A stretch of DNA of 64,000 bases from DASPWW01 sp963803425 (GTDB lineage Bacteria > Actinomycetota > Thermoleophilia > Solirubrobacterales > 70-9), in NCBI GenBank assembly GCA_963803425.1, contig CAWDMA010000003.1:496001-560000 (forward strand), in the 5' to 3' direction. Every line of letters begins with the position of its first letter. Within the stretch, counting starts at the first letter, position 1. Both the position numbers and the translations under genes were made by a program. Below are positions 33,568 through 41,399 of this stretch, piece after piece. The notes under the pieces are model-generated. The model searched no databases. It had not been told where the DNA came from and saw nothing but the letters and a program-made list of their open reading frames with translations.

Positions 33568-34566
33568 GTGGGCCTGTACCTTCGCCATCCCTCGTCGTTC
33601 CTGCACGACACGGGCGGCCATCCGGAGAACGCCGGGAGGCTTCGGGCGATCGAGACGGAGCTGGACGCGGACGGCTGGCCGGGACTCGAGGTGGTCGAGG
33701 CGCCGGCCGCCTCGCGTGAGCAGATCGAGCGGGTTCACAGCCCCGCCCACGTGCTCGCGATCGAGGAGCTGTGCAAGCGCGGCGGCGGGATGATCGACAT
33801 GGACACGGTCGTGGTCGAGGCTTCGTGGGACGCCGCGCTGCACGCGGCCGGGGGAGCCGTCCACGGTGTCGACCTGCTCGCGGCCGACGGCGAGCGATTC
33901 GCGTTCTGCGGGACGCGGCCGCCGGGCCACCACGCCGAGACCGCCCGCGCGATGGGCTTCTGCCTGTTCAACAATGCGGCCGTCGCCGCGGCGCACGCGA
34001 TCGACTCGGGCGCGGCGGAGCGAGCGCTGATCCTCGACTGGGACGTCCACCACGGCAACGGGACCGAGGAGATCTTCGCGGCCTCGGCGGAGGTCGTCTA
34101 CGTCAGCATCCACCAGAGCCCGCTGTACCCGGGCAGTGGCGATCCCGACGACGTCGGCACGGAGGAGGGGGAGGGCTACACCGTCAACCTCCCGGTTCCG
34201 CCCGGCGCCGGCCCGGACGAGTTCCTCTCCCTGGTCCAGCACGTGGTCGCGCCGATCGCTCGCTCGCATGCACCCGGCCTGATCCTGATCTCGGCGGGCT
34301 ACGACGCGCACCGCGCCGACCCGCTCGCACAGTGCATGCTCGACGAGGGAGCGTACGCGGACATGTCCGCAACGATCCGCGACCTCGGCGCGGAGCTGGG
34401 CGCGCCGGTGCTCGTCTGCCTCGAGGGCGGCTACGCGCCCGACGCGCTCGCCGGCTCTGTCGCCGCGACCCTCCGGGCCCTGGCGGACTCGCGGCCGCCC
34501 CGCGCGGCCCCCCGCGAGCCGGCGGACCGGCACCTGGAGCGGGTCCGCGGGTACTGGTCGATCTGA
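33568..34566 (+). CDS. Histone-deacetylase-family amidohydrolase (AcuC-like)
   Basis: 332 residues. GTRPPGHHAE with H121/H122 is the general-base pair, LDWDVHHGNGT gives zinc ligands D159 and H161, and SAGYDAHRADPL the third Asp ligand. The zinc site is complete. Bacterial members include AcuC (acetyl-CoA synthetase deacetylase), acetylpolyamine amidohydrolases and others; the substrate is undetermined. Divergent from nadB with only 20 bp between start codons, and sharing its -10 region; deacetylation chemistry linked to NAD is attractive but not shown. Confidence 0.87.
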   Translation: MGLYLRHPSSFLHDTGGHPENAGRLRAIETELDADGWPGLEVVEAPAASREQIERVHSPAHVLAIEELCKRGGGMIDMDTVVVEASWDAALHAAGGAVHGVDLLAADGERFAFCGTRPPGHHAETARAMGFCLFNNAAVAAAHAIDSGAAERALILDWDVHHGNGTEEIFAASAEVVYVSIHQSPLYPGSGDPDDVGTEEGEGYTVNLPVPPGAGPDEFLSLVQHVVAPIARSHAPGLILISAGYDAHRADPLAQCMLDEGAYADMSATIRDLGAELGAPVLVCLEGGYAPDALAGSVAATLRALADSRPPRAAPREPADRHLERVRGYWSI

Positions 34567-34572
34567 GCGAGG

Positions 34573-36807
34573 TTAGGGATCCACCCGCGCCTGCAGGTCC
34601 GCGACCTGGGCGGGCGGGAAGCCGGGCAGCGTGGCGAGCTCGTCGAGTGACGCGAAGCCCCCGGTGCGCTCCCGGTACTCGATCACCCGCTTCACCTGGC
34701 TCACCGACAGGCCGGCCTCGCGCAGCTCCACGAACGACGCCTCGCCGAGGCTGAGCCGCGTTCGCGCGGGGCCCTCCGAGACCTCGATCTCGAGCTCCTC
34801 GCGCTCCACCTCGATCTCGGCCTTCTGGGCCGGGTCGGACTCGACGGCGCTCCACTCGTGGGTGTCCGAGATCGCGGTCGTGCGGGCGCTGTGCTCGGCG
34901 CCGGCGGCCCGCTCCGTCACGGCACCGATCCGTCCCTCGATCTCGCGGAACCGAGACTCGCGCTCGCGCTCCAGCTCCCGGCGCGCAGCCTCCTCGACCT
35001 CGGCGACCCGGCGGGCGGCGGCGTCAGATTGCTGCACCGCCTCCTGCAGCTGCCGCCTGGTCGCCTCCAGCTCGGCCTCGAGCTCGGTGGCGCGCGCCGC
35101 TGCGGCTCGCTCGCGCTCGCTCGCGCTCGCTGCGGCCGCCTGCCCGGCCTGCTTCACGGCCTCCGTGAGCTCGCGCCGGTGACGGCTCTCCTCCTCCGCT
35201 CTGACCTGCGCGACCTGCGCTTCGTGGCGGCGCTCCACCGAGGTCGCGGCACGCTCCTCCGCCTGGTGCACGGCGCCGCGGATCTCCTGGCGGATCTCGC
35301 GCTCGGCCTCGCGGCGAATCGCGCTGGTCTGGTTGCGAAGCCACTCCGCTGCCTTGGATCGCGCCTCCGCGCGGCCGGCGGCGAGTGCCGCCTGTGCGGC
35401 GCGAGCGCGCTCCTCGGCACCCTGCGCGCGCTGCTCGGCGGCGGCGAGCGCCGCGGAGCGGTCCGCGCGTTCGCTGCGCAGCTCGGTCGCGAGCTCGGAT
35501 GATGCCTGCTCCGCCTCCGAGCGGGCTGCATCCACAGCCTCGCGCTGGCGCCGCGCGGCCTCCGCTCCGAGCCGCTCGGACGCTTCCCGCATCCGCTCCA
35601 GCTCGGCCCGGAGCTCGGCCTCCGTCTCGGCGGCGGTGCGCTCCGCGTCGGCTCGAGCCTGCTCGGTCTTGCGATGCACGCGTTGATCGGCATCGGCGCG
35701 AAGCCGCTCGGTCTCCCCGGCGAGCAGGTGCTCTGCCACGCCCACTCGCTCCGCTGCCGCCTTCGCCTGCGCCTCGATCTCGGCCAGCCGGCGGTCCGAG
35801 CTCTCGATCAGCTCGGTCTTGGCGAGGCGCTGCTTCTCGAGCTCGCGATCGCGAGCCTCGAGCTCGGAGGCATACCGCTCCTCGACCGCCGATCGGGCGG
35901 CCTCGATCTCCCGCGTCGCCCGCTGGTCGGCGGCGGCGCGAGCCTGCTCGACCTCGTCGGCCCGCTCCGCGTCGAGCTCGGCGCGGACGCGCTCGGTGAC
36001 CTGCTGGAGGGTCGTGCCGGCCGATTGCAGGGCACGCTCTTCGAGCGCCGCCCGCTCCTGCTCGGTGCCGGCTTTGACCCGCTGCTCGATCTCCGCCCGG
36101 TCACGCTGCTCGGCGGCGACCCGGCCCCGGTCCTCCGCCTCGCGGACACGATCCTCGACGTCGGCCCGCAGCATCTCGAGCTCGCGTCGAAGCTCCTCGG
36201 TCTCCTCCGCGACCCGGCGATCGGCCTCCGCTCGGAGCTGCTGCTCGGCCTCGGCCTGGGCTCGCTTCGCCGCGGTCGCCCGGATCTCCGCGTCCTCGAT
36301 CCGGCGCAGGGCATCGTCGAGCCCCTCGATCGGGCCGGCGGCCTCGATCGCCTCTCTGGCTTCGCCCTCGACTGCAGGGTCGTGCTCCGCCCGGCCGGTG
36401 CGCGCCTCGGCGTTCGCCGCCGCGATCTGCCGCTCCGCCTCGCGGCGGGCCTCGATCAGCTCGGCTCGGGCCTCCTCCTCCGCTTCGGCTCGGATCGCGT
36501 TCATCTGCCCCCGCAGCCAGCTCGCCGCGGCGGCCCTGGGGTCTTCGGCCGCGGTTCCCGGTTCGACCGCGGGGCGCTCGGCCGTCGTCGCGTCGGCATC
36601 GGCGCCGCGTCGCTCAGCTGTCGCGAGCTGCTTCCGAAGCCCGTCTGCCTCGGCCCGCGCCCGCTCCACGTCCTTCTCGAGCGCGAGGATCTCCTCCATC
36701 GAGCGCTCCTCGGCGGCCTGCGCGGCGGACTCGGCCGCCAGGGAGATCCGCTCCTTGGTGTCCGACCGCGGCACGTCCGACGAGGAGCCGTTTCCGGGCG
36801 TCGCCAT
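34573..36807 (-). CDS. Long coiled-coil protein with C-terminal ComEA-like helix-hairpin-helix
   Basis: 744 residues from the ATG at 36807 (TAAGGT -10 box 8 nt upstream; a longer in-frame extension was rejected). Residues about 25-660 are almost entirely Ala/Glu/Arg heptads, a long coiled coil. A motif W-L-R-x-Q-x-x-A-I-R-x-E-A-E occurs twice, starting at W97 and W489. The last 60 residues (LGEASFVELREAGLSVSQVKRVIEY, then GGFASLDELATLPGF) form a helix-hairpin-helix of the ComEA/SLBB-linked type that usually binds DNA. No membrane segment is seen. A structural or DNA-tethering protein is likely; the family is unknown to me. Confidence 0.78.
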   Translation of the reverse strand: MATPGNGSSSDVPRSDTKERISLAAESAAQAAEERSMEEILALEKDVERARAEADGLRKQLATAERRGADADATTAERPAVEPGTAAEDPRAAAASWLRGQMNAIRAEAEEEARAELIEARREAERQIAAANAEARTGRAEHDPAVEGEAREAIEAAGPIEGLDDALRRIEDAEIRATAAKRAQAEAEQQLRAEADRRVAEETEELRRELEMLRADVEDRVREAEDRGRVAAEQRDRAEIEQRVKAGTEQERAALEERALQSAGTTLQQVTERVRAELDAERADEVEQARAAADQRATREIEAARSAVEERYASELEARDRELEKQRLAKTELIESSDRRLAEIEAQAKAAAERVGVAEHLLAGETERLRADADQRVHRKTEQARADAERTAAETEAELRAELERMREASERLGAEAARRQREAVDAARSEAEQASSELATELRSERADRSAALAAAEQRAQGAEERARAAQAALAAGRAEARSKAAEWLRNQTSAIRREAEREIRQEIRGAVHQAEERAATSVERRHEAQVAQVRAEEESRHRRELTEAVKQAGQAAAASASERERAAAARATELEAELEATRRQLQEAVQQSDAAARRVAEVEEAARRELERERESRFREIEGRIGAVTERAAGAEHSARTTAISDTHEWSAVESDPAQKAEIEVEREELEIEVSEGPARTRLSLGEASFVELREAGLSVSQVKRVIEYRERTGGFASLDELATLPGFPPAQVADLQARVDP

Positions 36808-36815
36808 CGTCTCGC

Positions 36816-36821
36816 ACCTTA
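36816..36821 (-). promoter_or_regulatory. Leaderless -10 box of the coiled-coil gene
   Basis: TAAGGT on the minus strand ends 8 nt before the ATG at 36807. No ribosome site is present. Confidence 0.5.
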
Positions 36822-36868
36822 CGAAAAACCAGCCGGCGACCCGAGCGCGGCGATCGTCCGCGGGCGGC

Positions 36869-37309
36869 CTATGCGGCGCCCGGCGGCCCGGAGAGGCCCG
36901 GACCGCGAGGGTTGTCCTCGTCGTCGGGCGCGCGGCCGTCGCGGCCGACGTAGCCGTCCTTGCCGCCGACGACGAAGTACACCGCATCGCCCTCGCCCAC
37001 GTTCTTCATCTTGCGCACGGTGCCGGGGTCGACGCGCGCCATCCCGCCCTCACCGAGCACGTGCGTGGCCCCGTCCCCGAACTCGAACTCGATCCTGCCG
37101 CGGTGGACGAGGTAGAGCTCCTCCTGCTCGTCGTGGAAGTGGCGCCCCGACTCGTACCCGGGCGGTAGCACCACCGCGTTCACGCCGAACGCCGTCACCC
37201 CAAGCTCTCGCCGCACCTTCCGGAACCCGTAGCCCTCGCCGATCCCGTCGATGCTGGCGACCGCGTACCCGTCGGCCTCGATCGCGGCTGTCACCTCGTC
37301 GGCGCCCAT
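36869..37309 (-). CDS. Cupin-domain protein
   Basis: 146 residues; the ATG at 37309 overlaps the stop of the SHOCT gene (TGATG). GRHFHDEQEELYLVHRG gives the first cupin motif with two His and one Glu metal ligands; FEFGDGATHVLGEGGMARVDPGTVRKMKN gives the second, where the usual His is replaced by Lys/Asn. A metal site of three ligands is possible. Such single-domain cupins range from enzymes to sugar-binding proteins. It has a polar Pro/Gly/Asp tail of about 25 residues. Coupled translation with the membrane protein upstream. Confidence 0.75.
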   Translation of the reverse strand: MGADEVTAAIEADGYAVASIDGIGEGYGFRKVRRELGVTAFGVNAVVLPPGYESGRHFHDEQEELYLVHRGRIEFEFGDGATHVLGEGGMARVDPGTVRKMKNVGEGDAVYFVVGGKDGYVGRDGRAPDDEDNPRGPGLSGPPGAA

Positions 37310-38013
37310 CACCCCGACAGGATCTTCGCCTTCTCGCGCTCGAACTCCTTCTCCGTGATCACGCCGTTGTCGCGAAGCTGCTGCAGCCGCTCCAGCTGAG
37401 AGATCGAGGCTCCGGTCCCGCGGCCGCTCTGGACCGAGCCTGCCCCTGCGGCCCAGGTGAGGCCGCTGCCGGCGTTCGAGAGGGCGGATGGCGAGTAGCC
37501 GCCGAGGCCGCCGGTCGACCCGGTTGCGGGTGCGGGACCCTCGTCACGGTCGGCGATGTTGGTCGCGACCATCCACGCCGCGAAAAGCAGGGCGGGCACG
37601 CCCATCACCACGAAGGTGATTCCGACGATCGTCCCCCCGAGCTTGCCGTCGCTCGGGAGCGAGTCGTCGGTGAGCGAGTCGAGCAGGATCACCGCGCCGC
37701 TGCCCGCGAAGAAGATCCCCCACGCGAGCGTGCCCCACGAGAAGCCGCCGAGCACGTTGTCTCGTCCGCTCGCCCAGGGCGGGTCGCCGCGAAACGCGAA
37801 CAGCGCCGCTCCGAACAGCCCGCCGATGATCGCCGCCGACATCAGCAGGATGTCCGTGCCGATGCCCGACGGGCACTCTCGGGCGACCACGAACGGCTGG
37901 TTGCCCGATGCGCAGGTCCCGACCTCGAGCAGCCCGATCAGCTTCACGTTGAAGAGCACGACGCCGCCGATGAACAGCGCCGCGCCCAGGATCGCCTTGA
38001 TCAAGTACCCCAC
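37309..38013 (-). CDS. Membrane protein with C-terminal SHOCT domain
   Basis: 234 residues from the GTG at 38013. Four transmembrane helices lie at about 7-25, 54-72, 95-113 and 125-148, with an extracytoplasmic loop holding two cysteines after the first (C34 and C47). A Gly/Ser/Pro linker leads to ISQLERLQQLRDNGVITEKEFEREKAKIL, a SHOCT domain, thought to mediate oligomerisation. Function unknown. It lies back to back with the response regulator gene, with 98 bp between starts including the 11-bp-phased boxes. Confidence 0.75.
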   Translation of the reverse strand: MGYLIKAILGAALFIGGVVLFNVKLIGLLEVGTCASGNQPFVVARECPSGIGTDILLMSAAIIGGLFGAALFAFRGDPPWASGRDNVLGGFSWGTLAWGIFFAGSGAVILLDSLTDDSLPSDGKLGGTIVGITFVVMGVPALLFAAWMVATNIADRDEGPAPATGSTGGLGGYSPSALSNAGSGLTWAAGAGSVQSGRGTGASISQLERLQQLRDNGVITEKEFEREKAKILSG

Positions 38014-38058
38014 GTGCCCTCCGGAGCCGCAGGGTACTGGAACGGGCTGGCCCCGTTG

Positions 38059-38103
38059 GTCCCAGGCTTCTCACAGGGAACTCAAAGCTTGCTCGCCTAG
38101 GCT
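38059..38103 (+). promoter_or_regulatory. 11-bp-phased direct repeats and -10 box upstream of two-component system 1
   Basis: Boxes GTCCCAG (38059), CTCACAG (38070), CTCAAAG (38081) and a weaker CTCGCCT (38092) start exactly 11 bp apart. The -10 box TAGGCT (38098-38103) begins 10 nt after the third box and ends 8 nt before the ATG at 38112. OmpR-family activators bind such one-turn repeats; autoregulation is inferred. Confidence 0.55.
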
Positions 38104-38111
38104 GGCGGCCG

Positions 38112-38837
38112 ATGAACGAGTCCGACACCGCCGTTCGCCGCCCCGACGGTGGGCCGGCGCGACTGCTCGTCGTCGACGACGAGCAGTCGCTGGTCGACCT
38201 GCTGAAGGAGGCGCTGCGGTTCGCCGGGTACGACGTGGAGGCCGCCCGCAACGGCGCCGACGCGCTCCGGATCGCGACAGACACCGAGCCCGACCTGCTC
38301 GTCCTCGACGTCAACCTGCCGGACCTGGACGGCTTCGAGGTGTGCAGGCGGCTCCGTCGCGACGGCGTCGAGGTGCCGGTGGTCTTCCTGACGGCGCGCG
38401 ACGATCCCGCCGACCTGCGAACGGGGTTCACCCGCGGCGGCGACGACTACATGACGAAGCCGTTCAGCCTCGAGGAGCTCAACTTCCGGATCCAGGCGAT
38501 CCTCCGCCGCAGCCTGGGGCGGGCGGACCGCGACGGGGTGCTGCGCTGCGCCGACCTCGCGATGGACGTCGAGGCGCACCGCGTGTGGCGGGGCGATCGC
38601 GAGGTGGAGCTGTCACCGACCGAGTTCAGGCTGCTTCGCTACCTGCTCGTCAACGAGGGGATCGTGATGTCGAAGGCCCAGATCCTCGAGCACGTGTGGC
38701 AGTACGACTTCGGCGGCGACGGCTCGGTGGTGGAGACATACATCAGCTATCTGCGCCGCAAGCTCGACGCTGCCGACCCGAAGCTGATCCACACCGTCCG
38801 CGGGGTCGGATACGCGGTGCGCGCCCCCGGGAGCTGA
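38112..38837 (+). CDS. OmpR/PhoB-family response regulator (system 1)
   Basis: 241 residues. The receiver domain has acidic D22/D23 in LLVVDDEQS, the phospho-acceptor D66 in LLVLDVNLPD and K116 in DDYMTKPFS. The C-terminal winged helix (VELSPTEFRLLRYLL, then GGDGSVVETYISYLRRKLD) is the PhoB type, binding direct repeats as a dimer. The N-terminal 15 residues are an extension rare in the family. The histidine kinase follows after 4 bp. The 11-bp repeats upstream of this gene, of the YHYH gene and of the gene at 41.4 kb are the likely targets. Confidence 0.9.
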   Translation: MNESDTAVRRPDGGPARLLVVDDEQSLVDLLKEALRFAGYDVEAARNGADALRIATDTEPDLLVLDVNLPDLDGFEVCRRLRRDGVEVPVVFLTARDDPADLRTGFTRGGDDYMTKPFSLEELNFRIQAILRRSLGRADRDGVLRCADLAMDVEAHRVWRGDREVELSPTEFRLLRYLLVNEGIVMSKAQILEHVWQYDFGGDGSVVETYISYLRRKLDAADPKLIHTVRGVGYAVRAPGS

Positions 38838-38841
38838 GCCG

Positions 38842-40275
38842 ATGACGATCAAGGCGCGGCTGGCGCTCGCGGTGGTGGCGCTGCTCGCCGTCGCAACCGC
38901 CGTGCTCGGGACGGTCGCGGTGACCGCGGCGCGGGACTCGATGGTGAGCCGGATCGACGATCGCGTCCGGGCGATCGCGGATCGGCCGCCGGTCCCGCTT
39001 CCGCCCGGCTCCGCCGCGGTCCCGCCCGGTGCGCCGCACCCTCCGGATGCAGCTCTCGCGGACGGTCGGCAGGCGCCCTACAGGGATACCGCCGAGCTGC
39101 TGGTGTCGCGGCGGGGACAGGTCAGGGACGCCGTGCCGGCCGGCTTTCCGGACGATCCCGAGCCGCTTCCCGAGGTCCCCGCCCCCGACAGCCCCGACGG
39201 GAGAGAGCTTCTCACCGGGATCGTCGACCTCCCGGCGACCAACGGCTCGCTCGAGTATCGGGCCACCGCCAGGCCCGTCGAGGGGGGACGGACCAGGATC
39301 GTCGCCGGCTCGCTCGCCGACGTCCAGGACTCGACCTCGCGCCTGCTCACGATCGTGCTGATCACCGCGGCGGCGGTGCTGGCCGCGGGGGGCGTCGCCT
39401 CGTGGCTCTTGATCCGCCGCGGGTTGCGCCCCGTGGATCGGATGATCGACACGGCGGGGGAGATCGCCGCCGGCGATCTATCGCGCCGGGTGGAGCATGC
39501 CGACGACGAGACAGAGCTCGGTCGGCTCGCCCGCGCCCTGAACGAGATGCTCGGCCGGCTGGAGCAGGCTTTCGCGGCCCGCGAGGCGAGCCAGGCGCGG
39601 CTGAAGCGGTTCGTTGCCGACGCCTCCCACGAGCTCCGCACCCCGGTGGCGGCGATCCGCGGGTACGCGGAGCTGTACCGGAAGGGCGGCCTGCCCGCCG
39701 GCCCCTCGCTCGACCGCGCGATCGGCCGGATCGAGGCCGAGTCAGAGCGGGTCGGGAGGCTGGTCGAGGACCTGTTGACGCTCGCCCGGCTCGACCAGCA
39801 GCAGCCGCTGCAGCGCGCCGAGGTCGACATCACCCGGATCGTGCGGGACACCGCCGATGACGCTCGGGCGATCGAGCCCGACCGCCCGATCGCGGTCGAG
39901 GCCGACGGGCCGGCGGTGCTCGTCGGCGACGAGGCGAAACTGCGCCAGGCGGTCGGCAACCTGCTCGCCAACGCGCGGGTGCACACTCCGGCCGGGGCGC
40001 CGGTGGAGGTGAGGGTGAGGGAGGATGCCGGCGAGGTGCGGGTCGCGGTCGTCGACAGCGGGCCCGGGATCCAGCCCGCCGACCGTGACCGCGTGTTCGA
40101 GCGCTTCTTCCGTACGGACCCGTCGCGCTCGCGCGAGGCGGGCGGCGCCGGCCTCGGCCTCGCGATCGTCGCAGCTGTGGCCGAGGCGCACGGCGGCAGG
40201 GTCGAGCTGGACTCGCGGGCGGGAGAGGGCGCCACCTTTACGCTGCGGCTCCCGCGGGCGCCTCGACCGGGCTAG
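38842..40275 (+). CDS. Sensor histidine kinase (system 1)
   Basis: 477 residues. A transmembrane helix at about 8-30, an extracytoplasmic sensor of about 135 residues rich in Pro/Asp, a second helix at about 168-191, a HAMP domain (GLRPVDRMIDTAGEIAAGDLSRRV), then the HisKA box with H263 (VADASHELRTPVAAIRGYAE) and an HATPase domain with N (GNLLANARVHTP), G1 (VVDSGPGIQ) and G2 (GGAGLGLAIV) boxes. It should autophosphorylate and feed the regulator 4 bp upstream. The sensor signal is not known; a polar Pro-rich domain could sense the cell envelope. Confidence 0.92.
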   Translation: MTIKARLALAVVALLAVATAVLGTVAVTAARDSMVSRIDDRVRAIADRPPVPLPPGSAAVPPGAPHPPDAALADGRQAPYRDTAELLVSRRGQVRDAVPAGFPDDPEPLPEVPAPDSPDGRELLTGIVDLPATNGSLEYRATARPVEGGRTRIVAGSLADVQDSTSRLLTIVLITAAAVLAAGGVASWLLIRRGLRPVDRMIDTAGEIAAGDLSRRVEHADDETELGRLARALNEMLGRLEQAFAAREASQARLKRFVADASHELRTPVAAIRGYAELYRKGGLPAGPSLDRAIGRIEAESERVGRLVEDLLTLARLDQQQPLQRAEVDITRIVRDTADDARAIEPDRPIAVEADGPAVLVGDEAKLRQAVGNLLANARVHTPAGAPVEVRVREDAGEVRVAVVDSGPGIQPADRDRVFERFFRTDPSRSREAGGAGLGLAIVAAVAEAHGGRVELDSRAGEGATFTLRLPRAPRPG

Positions 40276-40279
40276 GCGG

Positions 40280-40335
40280 CTCGCATGCAGCTCCCAGCCC
40301 GCTCCCAGCCCGCTCCCAGGTTGCGCGCCTACGGT
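40280..40335 (+). promoter_or_regulatory. 11-bp-phased CTCCCAG repeats and -10 box upstream of the YHYH gene
   Basis: CTCGCAT (40280) and three identical CTCCCAG boxes (40291, 40302, 40313) start exactly 11 bp apart. A TACGGT -10 box (40330-40335) begins 10 nt after the last box, the same gap as in front of the response regulator. A GGAGGAG ribosome site (about 40374) precedes the ATG at 40384. Confidence 0.6.
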
Positions 40336-40454
40336 CGCCCTCAGATCAACACCCCGAGGGGGTTGCCAAGGATGGAGGAGCCGATGAGACACAACAGCAA
40401 GGCACGACTCCGAACCCGGCGCGGTCCCCGCGTGCAGCGTCGCTTGCCGGCGCG

Positions 40455-41282
40455 GTGGCGCTGGTCGGGAGCGCGGGGGGGAACACGTCGGGATCGGGCG
40501 GTCTCGATCTCACCAACCTGAAGCTCGGCGACGGCCATACGACGACCAGCGGGCCGCGCCGCGGGTACGTGTACGCGTGCCAGCAGTTCAATGGGAGCTC
40601 CCCGGTGACCGGACCGTGGATCAGCGGCGAGCGCTGGGACATGACGGCGAAGCCGACCGTCGACGGCGAGGTCGAGTGGCCGAACGCCCGCGTTTCGGTG
40701 AAGCGAGTCGGGAAGGAGCGACTGCTGAGCGGGAACGGGCTTCCCAGCCACGCGACCGGCAAGTTCCCCGTGCAGCAGAGCGACGACGCGGCCCGCTACG
40801 ACCCGAACCCGAACTCGATCGGCGAGCACGAGTACTCGATCGAGCTCCCGGCGCAGCCGAGGAAGGCGAGTCATGCCTCGTGCGCGAACATGGGCCCGGT
40901 TGGCGTGCTCGACTCGGGCGTGGCGCTGTACAACGCGGTCGATGCCACCGGCGACGACGCCGCGGCGCACGAGATTCAGGACAGCTGCGGGGGACACCCC
41001 GACCGGAGCAGCACCTACCACTATCACGCGCTGCCCTCGTGCCTCGACACCGGGCCCGAGGACCATTCGTCGAAGCGGATCGGGTGGGCGCTGGACGGCT
41101 TCCCGATCTACGGCCCGCGGGGCAAGGGCGGCAAGTACCTCCGAGACAGCGACCTGGACGCCTGCCACGGGACGACCAGCAAGGTGAAGATCGGCGGGAA
41201 GCGGAAGCGGATCTACCACTACGTCGCCACGGACGAGTTCCCGTACACGATCGGGTGCTACCGCGGCACGCCGGTGACCTAG
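40455..41282 (+). CDS. YHYH-domain secreted protein (start probably disrupted)
   Basis: The open frame from GTG 40455 gives 275 residues. A GGAGGAG site and ATG at 40384 lie upstream in another frame; one missing base would join them and yield an N-terminus with Arg-rich start and the short hydrophobic stretch SLAGAVALVGSA, a likely lipoprotein or Sec signal. The body has STYHYHALPSCLDTG, giving the family its name, GWALDGFPIYGPRG and a closing IYHYVATDEFPYTIGCY, all typical. YHYH proteins are extracytoplasmic and bacterial; their role is unknown. The six cysteines suggest disulfides. Direct repeats upstream place it in the regulon of the adjacent two-component system. Confidence 0.75.
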   Translation: MALVGSAGGNTSGSGGLDLTNLKLGDGHTTTSGPRRGYVYACQQFNGSSPVTGPWISGERWDMTAKPTVDGEVEWPNARVSVKRVGKERLLSGNGLPSHATGKFPVQQSDDAARYDPNPNSIGEHEYSIELPAQPRKASHASCANMGPVGVLDSGVALYNAVDATGDDAAAHEIQDSCGGHPDRSSTYHYHALPSCLDTGPEDHSSKRIGWALDGFPIYGPRGKGGKYLRDSDLDACHGTTSKVKIGGKRKRIYHYVATDEFPYTIGCYRGTPVT

Positions 41283-41289
41283 AGACCGA

Positions 41290-41315
41290 CTCCCAGGGAG
41301 CTCCCAGACTCCCAT
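41290..41315 (+). promoter_or_regulatory. CTCCCAG boxes upstream of the 41.4-kb gene
   Basis: CTCCCAG at 41290 and 41301 are 11 bp apart; a third, CTCCCAT, follows at 41309 (8 bp). I could not place a convincing -10 box. The boxes match those upstream of the YHYH gene. Confidence 0.45.
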
Positions 41316-41399
41316 CAGCGGGCTCTGAGCGCGGTGCCGTTTGATCGAGCGTGCTCCGCACAACGCGAGCCACGACACACCATGGAAGGAGAACAGAGG

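Noticed and set aside
35103..35132. gctcgctcgc microrepeat as a regulatory or mobile feature
   Set aside because: It lies in the coiled-coil gene and simply codes for repeated Ser/Glu/Arg/Ala.
35674..38100. 808-residue plus-strand open frame
   Set aside because: Antisense to the coiled-coil, cupin and SHOCT genes. The apparent Leu repeats mirror the Glu/Arg heptads of the real coiled coil.
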